From Alteromonas sp. M12 (GTDB lineage Bacteria; Pseudomonadota; Gammaproteobacteria; Enterobacterales; Alteromonadaceae): a DNA stretch of 64,000 nt. The stretch spans positions 4,588,001-4,652,000 of the forward strand of contig NZ_CP144164.1 of NCBI RefSeq assembly GCF_037478005.1, read 5' to 3'. Under the pieces are notes generated by a model. It had not been told where the DNA came from and did not search any database. It saw only the letters and a list, made by a program, of their open reading frames with translations. Below are positions 7,709 through 17,672 of the stretch, piece after piece. Every line of letters begins with the position of its first letter. Position 1 is the stretch's first letter. The position numbers and the translations under genes were made by a program.

Positions 7709-9541
7709 CTATTCAACAGTAACTGACTTGGCCAAGTTTCGCGGTTGGTCAACATCTGTACCTTTAATTACGGCTACGTAGTAGGAAAGTAATTGTAAGG
7801 GCAGTGTGTACACGATTGGTGCGATAGCTGGCTCACAATGAGGCACATTAATAACTCGCATGGTGTCGTCACTGGCGAATTTTGCTTGCCTATCGGCGAA
7901 CACATACATAATACCGCCTCGGGCGCGCACTTCTTCTACATTGGATTTTAACTTTTCTAAAAGTTCGTTATTAGGAGCAACGACTATTACTGGCATTTCG
8001 TCATCGATTAACGCCAGAGGTCCGTGTTTTAGTTCTCCAGATGCGTAGGCTTCAGCGTGGATGTAAGAAATTTCTTTGAGCTTTAACGCACCTTCCATAG
8101 CAATCGGGTATTGATCACCTCGGCCTAAGAAAAGGCTGTGTTGTTTATCGGCAAACTCTTCGGCTAAATCTTCAATTCCAGCGGTTAAACTCAAGGTTTC
8201 TTCAAGTTTAGCTGGCAAGCTGTGTAAGCCACTAACAATCGACTTCTTATCTATTTCAGACATGCCATTGTACTTACCTAGGGCCAATGTCAGCATCAAG
8301 AAACCAGTCAACTGAGTGGTGAACGCTTTGGTAGAAGCAACGCCTATTTCTGCACCTGCTAAGGTCATAAACGCCATGTCAGATTCGCGCACTAACGATG
8401 AACCTGGCACATTACATATCGCCAAACTCGACATATAACCGACGTTTTTGGCTAATCTTAGCGCGGCTAAGGTATCGGCAGTTTCACCAGATTGAGAAAT
8501 AGTCACCAACAAGCTGTTAGGGTGTACCACTGATTTGCGATAACGAAACTCAGAAGCAATTTCAACGTTACAAGATACGTTGGCATATTGTTCCAGCCAA
8601 TAGCGCGCCGTCATACCGGCATGATAACTAGTACCACATGCGATAATTTGCACATGTTTAATATCTTTTAAGATGGCCTCAGAACCTGCCCCAAATATCC
8701 CTTCAACTAAGTCACTCTCACCTAAGCGATCTTGCAGAGTATTGCGCACAACTATGGGCTGCTCATGGATTTCCTTGAGCATATAATGACGATATCCGCC
8801 TTTGTCGCCAGCATCATGTTCAATATCTGAATCGAATACATCGCGCTCTACCAACGTACCTGCAGCATCGTATACTTTGATGCTTGTACGAGTTATCTCT
8901 GCGACGTCGCCTTCTTCTAAGAACATAAAACGACGAGTAACCGGCAATAAAGCCATTTGGTCTGATGCGATAAAATTCTCGCCAATCCCCAAACCTATTA
9001 CCAATGGACTGCCTGAACGAGCAACAATAACGCGATTTGCGTCCATTTTGTCCATAATCACGGTACCGTAAGCACCATGAAATTGGCTCACAGAATCTTG
9101 CACTGCTTGTAGCAGATCTTTGCCATTTTTAAGCTCTTCGTGAACCGTGTGAGCAATGGTTTCAGTGTCGGTATCTGAACCAAAGGTATAACCTTTGGCT
9201 TGTAAATCGGCACGCAGATCTTCATAGTTTTCAATGATGCCGTTATGCACCACGGCAATCCGGTCATTTGAAAAGTGTGGGTGTGCATTTTTCTGAGTAA
9301 CACCGCCATGGGTTGCCCAGCGAGTATGCGCTATACCGGTAGAACCTTTCACTGGATTCGCTTCAATCGCATCACTTAGTGCTTTTACTTTTCCAATCTG
9401 ACGTTCACGGGTCAAGTTGCCGTTGCCATCCAACACTGCCACTCCAGCTGAATCGTATCCGCGATACTCGAGTCGTCTCAGTCCTTCTAACAATATTTCA
9501 ACTACGTTGCGTTCGGCAATTGCGCCTACTATCCCACACAT
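7709..9541 (-). CDS. glmS: Glutamine--fructose-6-phosphate aminotransferase
   Basis: Cytoplasmic enzyme that makes glucosamine-6-phosphate from fructose-6-phosphate and glutamine, the first step toward UDP-GlcNAc. The 610-residue length is normal. The N-terminal glutaminase starts [21 protein letters not shown] with nucleophile Cys2 and has the RWATHG motif. Two SIS sugar-isomerase domains follow ([14 protein letters not shown] and the C-terminal [21 protein letters not shown]), and the end LAKSVTVE is canonical. It lies 9 bases after the DeoR-type regulator gene on the same strand, so the two are very likely one transcript. GlmU, which acts later in the pathway, is 2 kb upstream. No glmS ribozyme is present. 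Confidence 0.98.
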   Translation of the reverse strand: MCGIVGAIAERNVVEILLEGLRRLEYRGYDSAGVAVLDGNGNLTRERQIGKVKALSDAIEANPVKGSTGIAHTRWATHGGVTQKNAHPHFSNDRIAVVHNGIIENYEDLRADLQAKGYTFGSDTDTETIAHTVHEELKNGKDLLQAVQDSVSQFHGAYGTVIMDKMDANRVIVARSGSPLVIGLGIGENFIASDQMALLPVTRRFMFLEEGDVAEITRTSIKVYDAAGTLVERDVFDSDIEHDAGDKGGYRHYMLKEIHEQPIVVRNTLQDRLGESDLVEGIFGAGSEAILKDIKHVQIIACGTSYHAGMTARYWLEQYANVSCNVEIASEFRYRKSVVHPNSLLVTISQSGETADTLAALRLAKNVGYMSSLAICNVPGSSLVRESDMAFMTLAGAEIGVASTKAFTTQLTGFLMLTLALGKYNGMSEIDKKSIVSGLHSLPAKLEETLSLTAGIEDLAEEFADKQHSLFLGRGDQYPIAMEGALKLKEISYIHAEAYASGELKHGPLALIDDEMPVIVVAPNNELLEKLKSNVEEVRARGGIMYVFADRQAKFASDDTMRVINVPHCEPAIAPIVYTLPLQLLSYYVAVIKGTDVDQPRNLAKSVTVE

Positions 9542-9550
9542 AATCTTCTC

Positions 9551-10327
9551 CTAATGTGTTTCAAGGGTTGGAGCGCAAATCACATTTACGCCGTGTTGTT
9601 CAATTTGATGTTTGGCTTGTTCATCAATGCCATCATCAGTCACCAATATTGAGATTTTTGACCAGGGCAATTCCACATTGGGTATTTTGCGCTGTAATTT
9701 TTCTGATTCCGCCATCACAATCACTTGTTTTGATACTTCTGCCATGGTGCGGCTCAATGAGGTTAACTCATTGAAAGTTGTAGAACCGCGCTGCGTATCT
9801 AATCCCGCAGCACCTAAAAAAGCTTGGTCGAAATTATAGGCGCGAAGCATTTGTTCAGCCATTTGACCTTGAAACGAATGAGACTGTTGATCCCATGTGC
9901 CGCCGGTCATTAGCACTTGCGGCTCGTTTTCACGTTCTAATAAGTCATTCGCCACATGCAGTGAATTGGTCATAATGACTAAACCACGTTTGGCGGCTAA
10001 ATGGGGGATTAACGCCGCTGTAGTGCTGCCACTATCAATAATAATACGGTTATGATCTTGAATAAGAGTAGCTGCGGCAATGGCAATAGCTTTCTTTCGA
10101 CTCGAAAGCTTTTCATTGGTTAATTCAGAAGATTCTGACGGCAATAAGACAGCGCCACCAAATTTTCTGAGCAATAACCCGTTACTTTCGAGTTCTGATA
10201 AATCTTTTCGAATCGTTACTTCAGAGGTTGAAAACAGCTTAGATAAAGCGTCTACAGCGACTTCTCCACGTTCGTTTAAACGCTCAATGATAGCTCTACG
10301 ACGTTGTTGGGTATTGCGTTTTTGCAC
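9551..10327 (-). CDS. DeoR-family transcriptional regulator of the glmS operon
   Basis: DNA-binding repressor of the DeoR/GlpR family, about 258 residues. The N-terminus carries the DeoR helix-turn-helix (VDALSKLFSTSEVTIRKDLSELESNGLLLRKFGGAV is the region; key part SEVTIRKDLSELE). The C-terminus is the ISOCOT-fold sensor domain (IIDSGSTTAALIPHL, LVIMTNS, GAAGLD). Two starts are possible: GTG at 10351 without a ribosome binding site, and GTG at 10325-10327 preceded by GGTGGA seven bases away, which I prefer. It sits directly upstream of glmS and probably senses an amino-sugar phosphate; that ligand is an inference. It may bind the palindrome just upstream. Confidence 0.92.
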   Translation of the reverse strand: MQKRNTQQRRRAIIERLNERGEVAVDALSKLFSTSEVTIRKDLSELESNGLLLRKFGGAVLLPSESSELTNEKLSSRKKAIAIAAATLIQDHNRIIIDSGSTTAALIPHLAAKRGLVIMTNSLHVANDLLERENEPQVLMTGGTWDQQSHSFQGQMAEQMLRAYNFDQAFLGAAGLDTQRGSTTFNELTSLSRTMAEVSKQVIVMAESEKLQRKIPNVELPWSKISILVTDDGIDEQAKHQIEQHGVNVICAPTLETH

Positions 10328-10355
10328 TATTGTATCCACCGATGAAAGCACTTAA

Positions 10356-10365
10356 GTTTCGAAAC
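10356..10365. promoter_or_regulatory. Candidate DeoR operator
   Basis: A perfect 10-bp palindrome GTTTCGAAAC, with another TTTCG step beside it (minus strand CTTTCGTTTCGAAAC), lies just before the deoR-type gene. TTTCG steps are common in DeoR-family operators. This suggests autoregulation of the regulator-glmS unit. Confidence 0.4.
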
Positions 10366-10476
10366 GAAAGAAATAATAGGTGATAATTTACGAATTGCAA
10401 GTATTTAGTTTCATACCTGTGTATTTTTCGATCAAAAGGAGAAAAGCTGAGATAAACAATTTGCCACCAATCAAGA

Positions 10477-11595
10477 TTAATTCTCGGTAGGCGGCAATAT
10501 TCCAAGGTTTTGTTTTAGCAGGTCTTTGGCTTGGTCACTCAATAATGCTTCTGCAAGCATTTCTTCTAACGCCAACTCGTCGTAATCACCTGCTTGGAAG
10601 GTAAGACTGATCTCACTCATTAAGTTAGCTTCAAAAAGTGTCGCCGAGAGTGGCGAGAGCTCTGAGATCTTAGATATGGATATAGTTTGGTCTTTTACCA
10701 CTTCGATTATTAAAGAAGGCATTTCCCATATTTTCATTAGCTCAACACTGAGCAACATAGAGCGCTGACTGAGAAATTTCTTAAACACCAATGAATCTTG
10801 TTTGAAGTCTGGATGACTTTTTTGAAACGCTTCAACCATAAATTGGAAAATAACGATTTTGCCTAAATCATGCATCAAGCCAATAATATAGGCAGCATCA
10901 GCATTCAAATTGCGCGCTTGGGCTAGGGTTTTGGCAAGCACCGCTACCTCTTGGCTATGCAACCAAACTTTTTCTCCAAATGCTTTAAAATAAATCGGTT
11001 TTTGATGACATAAGTTTTTTACAAAACCATTTAAAACAAATTCTTTTATATCTTTTGCACCCATCAACATAAACGCTTTTTGCAGATCGGTGATTTCATT
11101 ATTTCCACGTTTATAAGCAGGGCTGTTGGCTTTTTTCATCAGCTCGCTTGCAATACTCGGCTCTTGTTCAATCACTTTGATGAATTCAGTCAAGTTAAAG
11201 TCGGGATCGTTCAATAAATTAGTTAAGGTCAGCACAGACTGCGGCAGAACTGGGAAATGAGTTAACACGTCTTGCGGATTTTTAAGGGCGTGATTCACCC
11301 GAGTTAAGATATATTGTTCTAGGGGATTTAAGGTGGTACTGGTTTCAGATGGCCCTAACAAATAATCGTAGAACAGAAACTCCAAGCGGTTAAATGAAGC
11401 AACGCTAAGAGTGATACTTTTTGCAGGTACTGGAATATCAGGTAAATTAGATTCAGCAGGACTCGCTTGTTTTGTTACTTCCGGTAAGCCACTTTTTGCC
11501 GAATCTATAGCCGCAGACGTCTTGACTAACGGAGTTTTAACCGCTGGTTTGGGTGTTGTGCGCTTAAACAAGCGAGAGATCAATTTTTCAAACAT
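10477..11595 (-). CDS. HDOD domain protein
   Basis: A 372-residue cytoplasmic protein. Residues 1-75 are a basic, proline-rich disordered segment. The rest is an HDOD domain (FPVLPQSVLTLTNLLNDPDFNLTEFIKVIEQEPSIA in part: FPVLPQSVL, EPSIASELMKKANSPAY, ITDLQKAFMLMGAKDI) that retains an HD-like HDLGK motif near residue 244. HDOD proteins are generally non-catalytic signalling scaffolds linked to c-di-GMP or two-component pathways. It is separated from glmU by 147 bases and from the DeoR gene by about 120 bases. The start ATG has no clear ribosome binding site. Confidence 0.88.
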   Translation of the reverse strand: MFEKLISRLFKRTTPKPAVKTPLVKTSAAIDSAKSGLPEVTKQASPAESNLPDIPVPAKSITLSVASFNRLEFLFYDYLLGPSETSTTLNPLEQYILTRVNHALKNPQDVLTHFPVLPQSVLTLTNLLNDPDFNLTEFIKVIEQEPSIASELMKKANSPAYKRGNNEITDLQKAFMLMGAKDIKEFVLNGFVKNLCHQKPIYFKAFGEKVWLHSQEVAVLAKTLAQARNLNADAAYIIGLMHDLGKIVIFQFMVEAFQKSHPDFKQDSLVFKKFLSQRSMLLSVELMKIWEMPSLIIEVVKDQTISISKISELSPLSATLFEANLMSEISLTFQAGDYDELALEEMLAEALLSDQAKDLLKQNLGILPPTEN

Positions 11596-11742
11596 ATTCG
11601 AATTTGCAAACCAGTAATTTTGTTTAAGGCCTTGTTCAAGGCCTTGAAATACACGATAACAACCTGAATCAATTTCTATCTAATATTAGTTAGCAAAAAC
11701 TTAAAGATAAAAATTGTCGCTAGAATCCTGTTACCTATTCTC

Positions 11743-13104
11743 TCAAGTCTTTTTGGTCGGTCGTTTCCAACCTTGTATATTTCGCTGTTTGCTCCGAGCG
11801 ACCGCCAATTCATGATCATCGACATTAGTATTGACCGTTGAACCAGCGCCTACTGTGGCCATTTTCCCGATTGTCACTGGCGCGACTAACGCACTATTGG
11901 AGCCAATAAACGCGCCGTCACCGATAATAGTTTTGGATTTATTCACACCGTCATAGTTACAAGTAATGGTGCCTGCACCAATATTGGCTCCTTCTCCAAC
12001 CAGCGTATCGCCTAAATAGGTTAGGTGGTTGGCTTTAGAACCTTTGCCTAATACGGTTTTTTTCATTTCTACGAAATTACCAACCTTAGACTTATCATGC
12101 ATTACAGCCCCTGGTCTGAGTCGAGCATATGGACCGACACTGCAGCCACTATGCAATTCAGCTTGCTCAATTATAGAGTTCGCTTCTATTACCGAATCAT
12201 CGCCGATTTGGCAGTCAATCAAAATGCAATTAGGGCCAATTTTTACATTATTGCCTAACTCCACTTTGCCTTTAATGATGACATTAACGTCAATGCTGCA
12301 ATCTAAACCGAATGAAATTTCACCGCGCAAATCGAAACGTTGGGGATCTAAAATATACAAGCCTTCCATCAGCAAGTTCTCAGCGTTTTCCAGCTGGTAA
12401 GCCCGTTCTATCATTGCCAATTGCTTACGGTTATTAATCCCTTCTACTTCCACCGAATTTGCTGGGTGAGCAGCTTTAATCACTTTACCTTCATTGGCAG
12501 CCATCTCGATGACGTCTGTGAGATAAAACTCACCTTGTGCGTTATCACTGTTTAGCGCTGATAACCAACGTTTCAGGTCAGCGCCGCCCATGATCATCAT
12601 GCCGGTATTAATTTCTTTTATTTGACGTTGAGCATCTGTGGCATCTTTATGTTCTACGATGGCGGTAACATTTTCACCATCTCGAATAATACGTCCCATT
12701 CCTGTGGGGTCATCCAATTCAACGGTCAACAGTGCTAGATCTGATTGTTGTTTAACATCAATTAGTTGCTGCAATGTCTGCGCTTTAATTAAAGGCGCAT
12801 CACCCACCAAGATCAAAACGTTTTCGTCATCTTTAATATGAGGAACCGCTTGCTGAACCGCATGGCCAGTACCCAATTGCTCTGATTGTAAACACCAATT
12901 GAGTTGATTATGCGCCAATGCCGATTGCAGTTGCTCGCCACCATGGCCATAAATTAAATGAATGCTTTCAGCGCCCAGCGTGTTCACAGTATCGATAATA
13001 TGTTGCACCATAGGTTTATCGGCAATGGGGTGAAGTACTTTGGGTAATTTAGACTTCATTCGCGTGCCTTTGCCCGCTGCAAGTACAACTACTGAAAACG
13101 TCAT
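11743..13104 (-). CDS. glmU: Bifunctional UDP-GlcNAc pyrophosphorylase / GlcN-1-P acetyltransferase
   Basis: Makes UDP-N-acetylglucosamine in two steps: acetylation of glucosamine-1-phosphate and uridyl transfer. At 453 residues it is of normal length. The N-terminal pyrophosphorylase has [19 protein letters not shown] (residues 8-26), and the GTGHAVQQA and GEFYLTDVI signatures. The C-terminal left-handed beta-helix acetyltransferase has hexapeptide repeats ([21 protein letters not shown] region) and the catalytic-site motif GNFVEMKKT, and it ends with [12 protein letters not shown] and [14 protein letters not shown]. An AAGGA ribosome binding site precedes the ATG. It diverges from the diguanylate cyclase gene. 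Confidence 0.98.
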   Translation of the reverse strand: MTFSVVVLAAGKGTRMKSKLPKVLHPIADKPMVQHIIDTVNTLGAESIHLIYGHGGEQLQSALAHNQLNWCLQSEQLGTGHAVQQAVPHIKDDENVLILVGDAPLIKAQTLQQLIDVKQQSDLALLTVELDDPTGMGRIIRDGENVTAIVEHKDATDAQRQIKEINTGMMIMGGADLKRWLSALNSDNAQGEFYLTDVIEMAANEGKVIKAAHPANSVEVEGINNRKQLAMIERAYQLENAENLLMEGLYILDPQRFDLRGEISFGLDCSIDVNVIIKGKVELGNNVKIGPNCILIDCQIGDDSVIEANSIIEQAELHSGCSVGPYARLRPGAVMHDKSKVGNFVEMKKTVLGKGSKANHLTYLGDTLVGEGANIGAGTITCNYDGVNKSKTIIGDGAFIGSNSALVAPVTIGKMATVGAGSTVNTNVDDHELAVARSKQRNIQGWKRPTKKT

Positions 13105-13265
13105 TGAGTATCCTTAAATCATAAAATTCTATTTATTCTAACTAAGCTCACTAAAAGGTCTAGTAATATCACACAAAGCATATATTATTTGTTTGGCTAA
13201 AACCTGTGCGGATTTTATCCGTAGAAGTATTGGACGCTTATCGTTAAGATGATGTCTTGAAATTA

Positions 13266-14714
13266 ATGAATGGAAATTGGATTTCTTTGAACGCCTTTCG
13301 AACTTTACATCGTAGTATTTTAATTTTGTTTGCCGTAGTGGTTATTTCAATAGTAACCCTTGTTCATTTTACAGCGTCAAAAATTGTTGCTGAGCAAAGC
13401 CGAGCTCAACAGCAATCCATTTCTCCTGCTATTACTTTAATTATTGATCAGCTTCTTGAACCCCTTCATGTATCCGAAACATTAGCCAAAGCCAAAGAAC
13501 TCAAAGATTTAATGAAAGACAAAGACATTGATGAAGAAGCAATGTTTTCTATGCTCACAAGACTCGAAAGCGAGTTTGATATGGAGTTTTTTATTGCCAG
13601 TGAAAGCAGCCGTATGCAATACAACTCAGACAAGACAAAACTGGCATTAGTCGAAGACAAAGTGGATTGGTATTTTCGCTACAAAGCTGCTCCTAATGAC
13701 GCTATAGCTGATATTGGTCAATGGCAAGATCCACATTTTTATATCGATTTAAAAGTGTATGACGGTGATGATAACTTTCTCGGCTTTTTTGGGATCAGTA
13801 AAAGCCTCGACAGTTTCGTGGAAATTTTTGATCAGTACAAACGCGAATATGGCTACGATTTTATTTTTGTGGACCAAGACAATAATATCGCACTTTCTTC
13901 AGATCCTAATTTAATCGTTGAGAATGCCACATTTAAAACCCTTGAAAGTTTAGATTGGTATAAAACGCTAGACATCAGCAAATTACCCGATGGTTCACTG
14001 AATAATTTGTTAGTTAAAACCTCCGGTGTAGATGCGCTCATTGCGGAAGTGAAAGTTGAGCCTTTCGGCTGGACTATGTATTTGCTGACTCCTTTGGAAG
14101 CAAGACAAACTGAAATAAGCCGCAGCTTTATCATTAGTGTTGTCACGTTGTTGGTGATTATATTTGTATTGTTTATGCTGATTTATCACCTGCTGTATTA
14201 TTTTAAGCAAGACATGCAGAAAAACTTCCAGACCGATCCTCTTACACGTTTGCCGAATCGTAATAAAGTCGAATTACGCTATGCTGAAATGATGGATAAA
14301 GGACTACAAGTAGGGGTGATTCTGATTGACATTGATCACTTCAAAGCGGTGAATGACACCCACGGCCACAACGCGGGTGACAATGTACTTCGTCAAATAT
14401 CAAATATGTTAAGTAATCAGTTACGACACGGTGATGTTGTAGGTCGCTGGGGTGGTGAAGAGTTTGTACTGTTGTTGCCAGACACAAGTCCTGATCAAGC
14501 CTACGACGTGGCACAAAAGTTACGTGAAAGCATGTCGAATATGACCGCTTCCACCGGCTCAGCTGCAGTTCAAGTAACTGCTAGCTTTGGCGTATCACAC
14601 ACCGACACGCTGCGCCCTCTAACCGAAGTGCTAGGTTATGCAGACGATGCTTTGTATCAGGCCAAACGAGACGGTCGTAATATTGTCAGAATGCAATTAT
14701 CAAAATCAGAGTAG
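13266..14714 (+). CDS. Membrane diguanylate cyclase with periplasmic Cache-like sensor
   Basis: About 482 residues. One membrane helix is near residues 15-37 (ILILFAVVVISIVTLVHFTA). A ~230-residue periplasmic region follows that looks like a double Cache sensor (DWYFRYKAAPNDAIADIG, FFGISKSLDSF, YDFIFVDQDNNI). A second helix is near 275-300, then a GGDEF domain with DPLTRLPNRNK, GGEEF and an RxxD inhibitory site (RHGD). It should make c-di-GMP in response to a small ligand or envelope signal. The start is uncertain: a TTG at 13257 and the ATG at 13266 are both weakly supported. It is convergent with the EamA gene downstream. Confidence 0.92.
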   Translation: MNGNWISLNAFRTLHRSILILFAVVVISIVTLVHFTASKIVAEQSRAQQQSISPAITLIIDQLLEPLHVSETLAKAKELKDLMKDKDIDEEAMFSMLTRLESEFDMEFFIASESSRMQYNSDKTKLALVEDKVDWYFRYKAAPNDAIADIGQWQDPHFYIDLKVYDGDDNFLGFFGISKSLDSFVEIFDQYKREYGYDFIFVDQDNNIALSSDPNLIVENATFKTLESLDWYKTLDISKLPDGSLNNLLVKTSGVDALIAEVKVEPFGWTMYLLTPLEARQTEISRSFIISVVTLLVIIFVLFMLIYHLLYYFKQDMQKNFQTDPLTRLPNRNKVELRYAEMMDKGLQVGVILIDIDHFKAVNDTHGHNAGDNVLRQISNMLSNQLRHGDVVGRWGGEEFVLLLPDTSPDQAYDVAQKLRESMSNMTASTGSAAVQVTASFGVSHTDTLRPLTEVLGYADDALYQAKRDGRNIVRMQLSKSE

Positions 14715-14748
14715 TAAGTAGTTACACTTGCTACCTGCTTGTATTTTG

Positions 14749-15627
14749 CTAGGCGAGTTTGAGTCTAAACTTAATCACACCTGTTGTGAGGCTCACTCCG
14801 AATAAAATTAACCCTGCCCCCAACAACATGCCTAGAGTTAGCATTTCTTGTAAAAACAACACGCCCCATAACACCCCAAATACTGGCACCAAATACGCAA
14901 CGGTAATGGCTTTGGATGCACCCACATTAGCAATTAACCGGAAATACAAAATATAGGCAAAACCGGTGCAAACGACCCCAAGCACTATCACTTGCACCCA
15001 CGCATCAAATGATGGCATTTGTTGCGGCCAAAGCATTACGGCAAAGGGAATTAAAGCAAGCGTAGCAAAGACTTGACTACCCGTTGCTATGGCAAGAGTG
15101 TTGATTCCGGTAAGATGTTTTTTGGTGTAGCAAGCAGCAATTCCGTAAGCGAATGTTGAGCCTAGCGCCGCCAAAATAGGTAACACAGACAAATGTAAGT
15201 CAATTCCAGTACGAACCAAACTGATCACAACCACGCCACTAAAGCCAATAAATAGGCCAAAAACCGACAAGCCTGTTAGTCGTTCCTTCAACCACAAAAA
15301 GGCAACAATAGCGCCAAACATTGGGGCGGTAGCATTCAGAATAGAGGCCATGCCAGCCCCCAATAACACGGTACTGTAACTAAACATAACAAAAGGGATG
15401 GCAGTGTTAACTAATCCTACAAATAAAATGGGACGCCAATACTGCCTAACAACTGAGACCTTTTTACGAAGAAATAGCAGTGGTAATAAACACAAGGCGG
15501 CAATTCCTGTGCGCACTGCGACAAGGGCAAAAGCACCAAACTCTGGTGTGGCAGAACGCATGTACAAAAAGGATGATCCCCAAATTGCACCTAACATCAC
15601 CAATTCGAATACGTCTTTTAATCTCAT
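14749..15627 (-). CDS. EamA/DMT-family transporter
   Basis: A 292-residue inner-membrane protein with ten predicted helices arranged as two EamA repeats. The repeats start LGAIWGSSFLYMRSA (near residue 12) and ILAALGSTFAYGIAACYTKK (near residue 155). Members of the drug/metabolite transporter superfamily export amino acids, nucleosides or metabolites. The substrate cannot be told from the sequence. It is followed within 45 bases (upstream on this strand) by ogt, so it may share that transcript. Confidence 0.9.
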   Translation of the reverse strand: MRLKDVFELVMLGAIWGSSFLYMRSATPEFGAFALVAVRTGIAALCLLPLLFLRKKVSVVRQYWRPILFVGLVNTAIPFVMFSYSTVLLGAGMASILNATAPMFGAIVAFLWLKERLTGLSVFGLFIGFSGVVVISLVRTGIDLHLSVLPILAALGSTFAYGIAACYTKKHLTGINTLAIATGSQVFATLALIPFAVMLWPQQMPSFDAWVQVIVLGVVCTGFAYILYFRLIANVGASKAITVAYLVPVFGVLWGVLFLQEMLTLGMLLGAGLILFGVSLTTGVIKFRLKLA

Positions 15628-15672
15628 TACATCATTTACCTTTGCTCACTCCGATTTAATAACAAGTAGGAG

Positions 15673-16146
15673 TTATTGACCTTTTTGTTCAAATTCTAAT
15701 AGCCATGACTTACGTTCTAATCCGCCGGCGTAACCGGTAAGTGTGCCATTTTTGCCAATCACTCGATGACAAGGAACAACGATAGAAAGTGGGTTTTTGC
15801 CATTTGCCGCCCCTACAGCTCTAACGGCTTTGGGTTTGTGTAATTGATTGGCTATATCAGCATAACTGCATGTCGCACCAAAAGGAATATTTGCTAAAGC
15901 CTGCCAAACTTGGCGCTGAAAGTCAGTACCTACAGCACCCAAAGGTAATTGAAAACGGGTTAACTTACCCTCGAAATAGGCATTCAATTGAGTTACTGCC
16001 TCTTCCGTTATGGGGTTGCCTTGATAAATGTCTTGTTGAGATTCTGAAAAATATATAGAAACAATACACTGACTATTTGCACAAACTTCTATTTGCCCTA
16101 TGGGCGTTTCGAGATAACTATAAAATAAATCACTGCTATGCGTCAT
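15673..16146 (-). CDS. ogt: Methylated-DNA--protein-cysteine methyltransferase
   Basis: Suicide repair protein that takes the methyl group from O6-methylguanine onto a cysteine. The active-site motif VVPCHRVIG is intact and is followed by GTLTGYAGGLERK. The DNA-binding wing region RAVGAANGKNP is present. A longer frame to ATG 16185 exists, but the ATG at 16144-16146 overlaps the TGA of the preceding ada/alkA gene as ATGA and has GGAG six bases upstream. The two are therefore translationally coupled, and the 157-residue form fits the family. It works beside the Ada-AlkA fusion in alkylation repair. Confidence 0.95.
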   Translation of the reverse strand: MTHSSDLFYSYLETPIGQIEVCANSQCIVSIYFSESQQDIYQGNPITEEAVTQLNAYFEGKLTRFQLPLGAVGTDFQRQVWQALANIPFGATCSYADIANQLHKPKAVRAVGAANGKNPLSIVVPCHRVIGKNGTLTGYAGGLERKSWLLEFEQKGQ

Positions 16147-17522
16147 GCCATGCTCCACAATTGAAAAGTAAGATAGCTCCTCCATGGAGCCGCTGCATCG
16201 GGATTTAAAAGGTGTTGTTGAATTTGTTTTTTGATCACCAAATCAGAATCTAACCAGATATCCGGATTGGAAAGCCCGCGCATATTGGCATAAGCCACCG
16301 TCCAAGGGCCAATTCCTTTGATACTTTGCCAGTCACTTAACAGCCCATTTTGAACCTGGAACTTGGCAAGATCCCGTAAACACTGTCGGCGTTTGTCAGG
16401 GATTTTAAGAAAGCTCAAATCTGACTCGGCAATAGCCTCAGGGGAAGGAAAAAGTCGTTGCTGCTGATAACTTCCGCCAAGTTCATGAGCTAATTGAGAA
16501 ACCAGATTGACCGCGGCTTTAACTGAAATTTGTTGCCCTAAAATGGCTCGACAAGCAGCCTCAAAAGCACTCCATACACCAGGAATTCGAATTCCTGGAA
16601 CAATAATGTCATGGGGTAGCCCGGTGGCCTGCAAACTCGTGTGAATGATATGCGGATCGCAATCCAAATCCAATAAACGCCGGATTTGCATTACCACAGC
16701 TTGAAAACAACTCAAATCATTGATGCTGAGCGACACGTCAAAACAATTCTTGGTAGCGTTTAAAGTAGCAGTAAAATGCCCTAGCGCATTGCCATAGGTG
16801 AATCCTTTGCTATAACTATTTTCAGTCACGGTTTCTATCTCAGCAATCGCCCGTAGTTTTAAAAAGTCACGTAAATGCGGCCAGTTGTAAGGGGCTCGAT
16901 ACGCCAACTGAATGTGTAATGAGGCTGACTTCATACCCTGCTCACTGCCGTGGGGCGAGGTGATTTTGCTGGCTGCGCTCTTACGAATCTGAGTCGGCGT
17001 GAGTTGCAAGTTGGATTGCAGGTTAGCTTGTAACCGACGGGCACTAGTGAAGCCGCTAGCGATAGCTATATCGTCAATCGACAATGTGCTGTTGTGTAAT
17101 AAATTTTTAGCCATCAATAGCTGGTCAAACAAACGAAACTTTTTAGGTGATATTCCCAGCTTCTTTTGAAACAAATCACGCAGATAGCGATCGCTGACAC
17201 CCAATTTTTCACAAATATCCTCAACATTTAACTCGGGGTGAGCACGCAGTAATTTGATGCCCCGTTCGAGTGTAGTAGTGGTGCCCTTCCAAGCAAAAGA
17301 ACCCGGTGCACTATCAGGGCGGCAACGTAAACACGGACGAAAGCCCGCCTGCATCGCCAAAGGTGCCAATTCATAATATTCGACATTTTGTTCTTTTGGT
17401 GAAGGCGCAGGACAAATTGGCCGACAAAATATGCCCGTGCTTTTCACTGCCACATAAAACTGTCCGTCAAATCGAGGATCACGGGACTTGCGCGCCTGTT
17501 GGTATATTTGCTTGGTATTCAT
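16143..17522 (-). CDS. Ada N-terminal / AraC / AlkA 3-methyladenine glycosylase fusion
   Basis: A 459-residue regulator-enzyme. The N-terminus is the Ada zinc domain with Cys33, Cys37, Cys64 and Cys67 (GIFCRPICPAPSPKEQNVEYY...FRPCLRCRPD), where Cys33 would accept methyl from phosphotriesters. A two-helix AraC DNA-binding domain follows (about 85-185, LGVSDRYLRDLFQKKLGISP). The C-terminal half is an AlkA-type DNA glycosylase with helix-hairpin-helix IKGIGPWTVAYANMRG and the catalytic Asp in IWLDSDLVIKK near residue 430. It lacks the O6-methylguanine transferase domain of E. coli Ada; that activity is the overlapping ogt gene. Expected to sense DNA methylation damage, induce the operon and excise alkylated bases. 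Confidence 0.95.
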   Translation of the reverse strand: MNTKQIYQQARKSRDPRFDGQFYVAVKSTGIFCRPICPAPSPKEQNVEYYELAPLAMQAGFRPCLRCRPDSAPGSFAWKGTTTTLERGIKLLRAHPELNVEDICEKLGVSDRYLRDLFQKKLGISPKKFRLFDQLLMAKNLLHNSTLSIDDIAIASGFTSARRLQANLQSNLQLTPTQIRKSAASKITSPHGSEQGMKSASLHIQLAYRAPYNWPHLRDFLKLRAIAEIETVTENSYSKGFTYGNALGHFTATLNATKNCFDVSLSINDLSCFQAVVMQIRRLLDLDCDPHIIHTSLQATGLPHDIIVPGIRIPGVWSAFEAACRAILGQQISVKAAVNLVSQLAHELGGSYQQQRLFPSPEAIAESDLSFLKIPDKRRQCLRDLAKFQVQNGLLSDWQSIKGIGPWTVAYANMRGLSNPDIWLDSDLVIKKQIQQHLLNPDAAAPWRSYLTFQLWSMA

Positions 17523-17672
17523 AAAGGTTACTTTTAGCCAACTTAGAGCAAGTTTAACCGCAAAAGATCAATAAAACGCGCTGAAAACGGAAGTGATATG
17601 AAATTAGTCCCTTATTAGAGTGAATTCATTTCCCTGTTGTTTCAGCCACCTTCAACTAGTATCCTTGTCAGG

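Noticed and set aside
9542..9550. glmS ribozyme or GlmY/Z-type leader
   Set aside because: There are only nine bases between the DeoR gene and glmS, and no ribozyme core exists.
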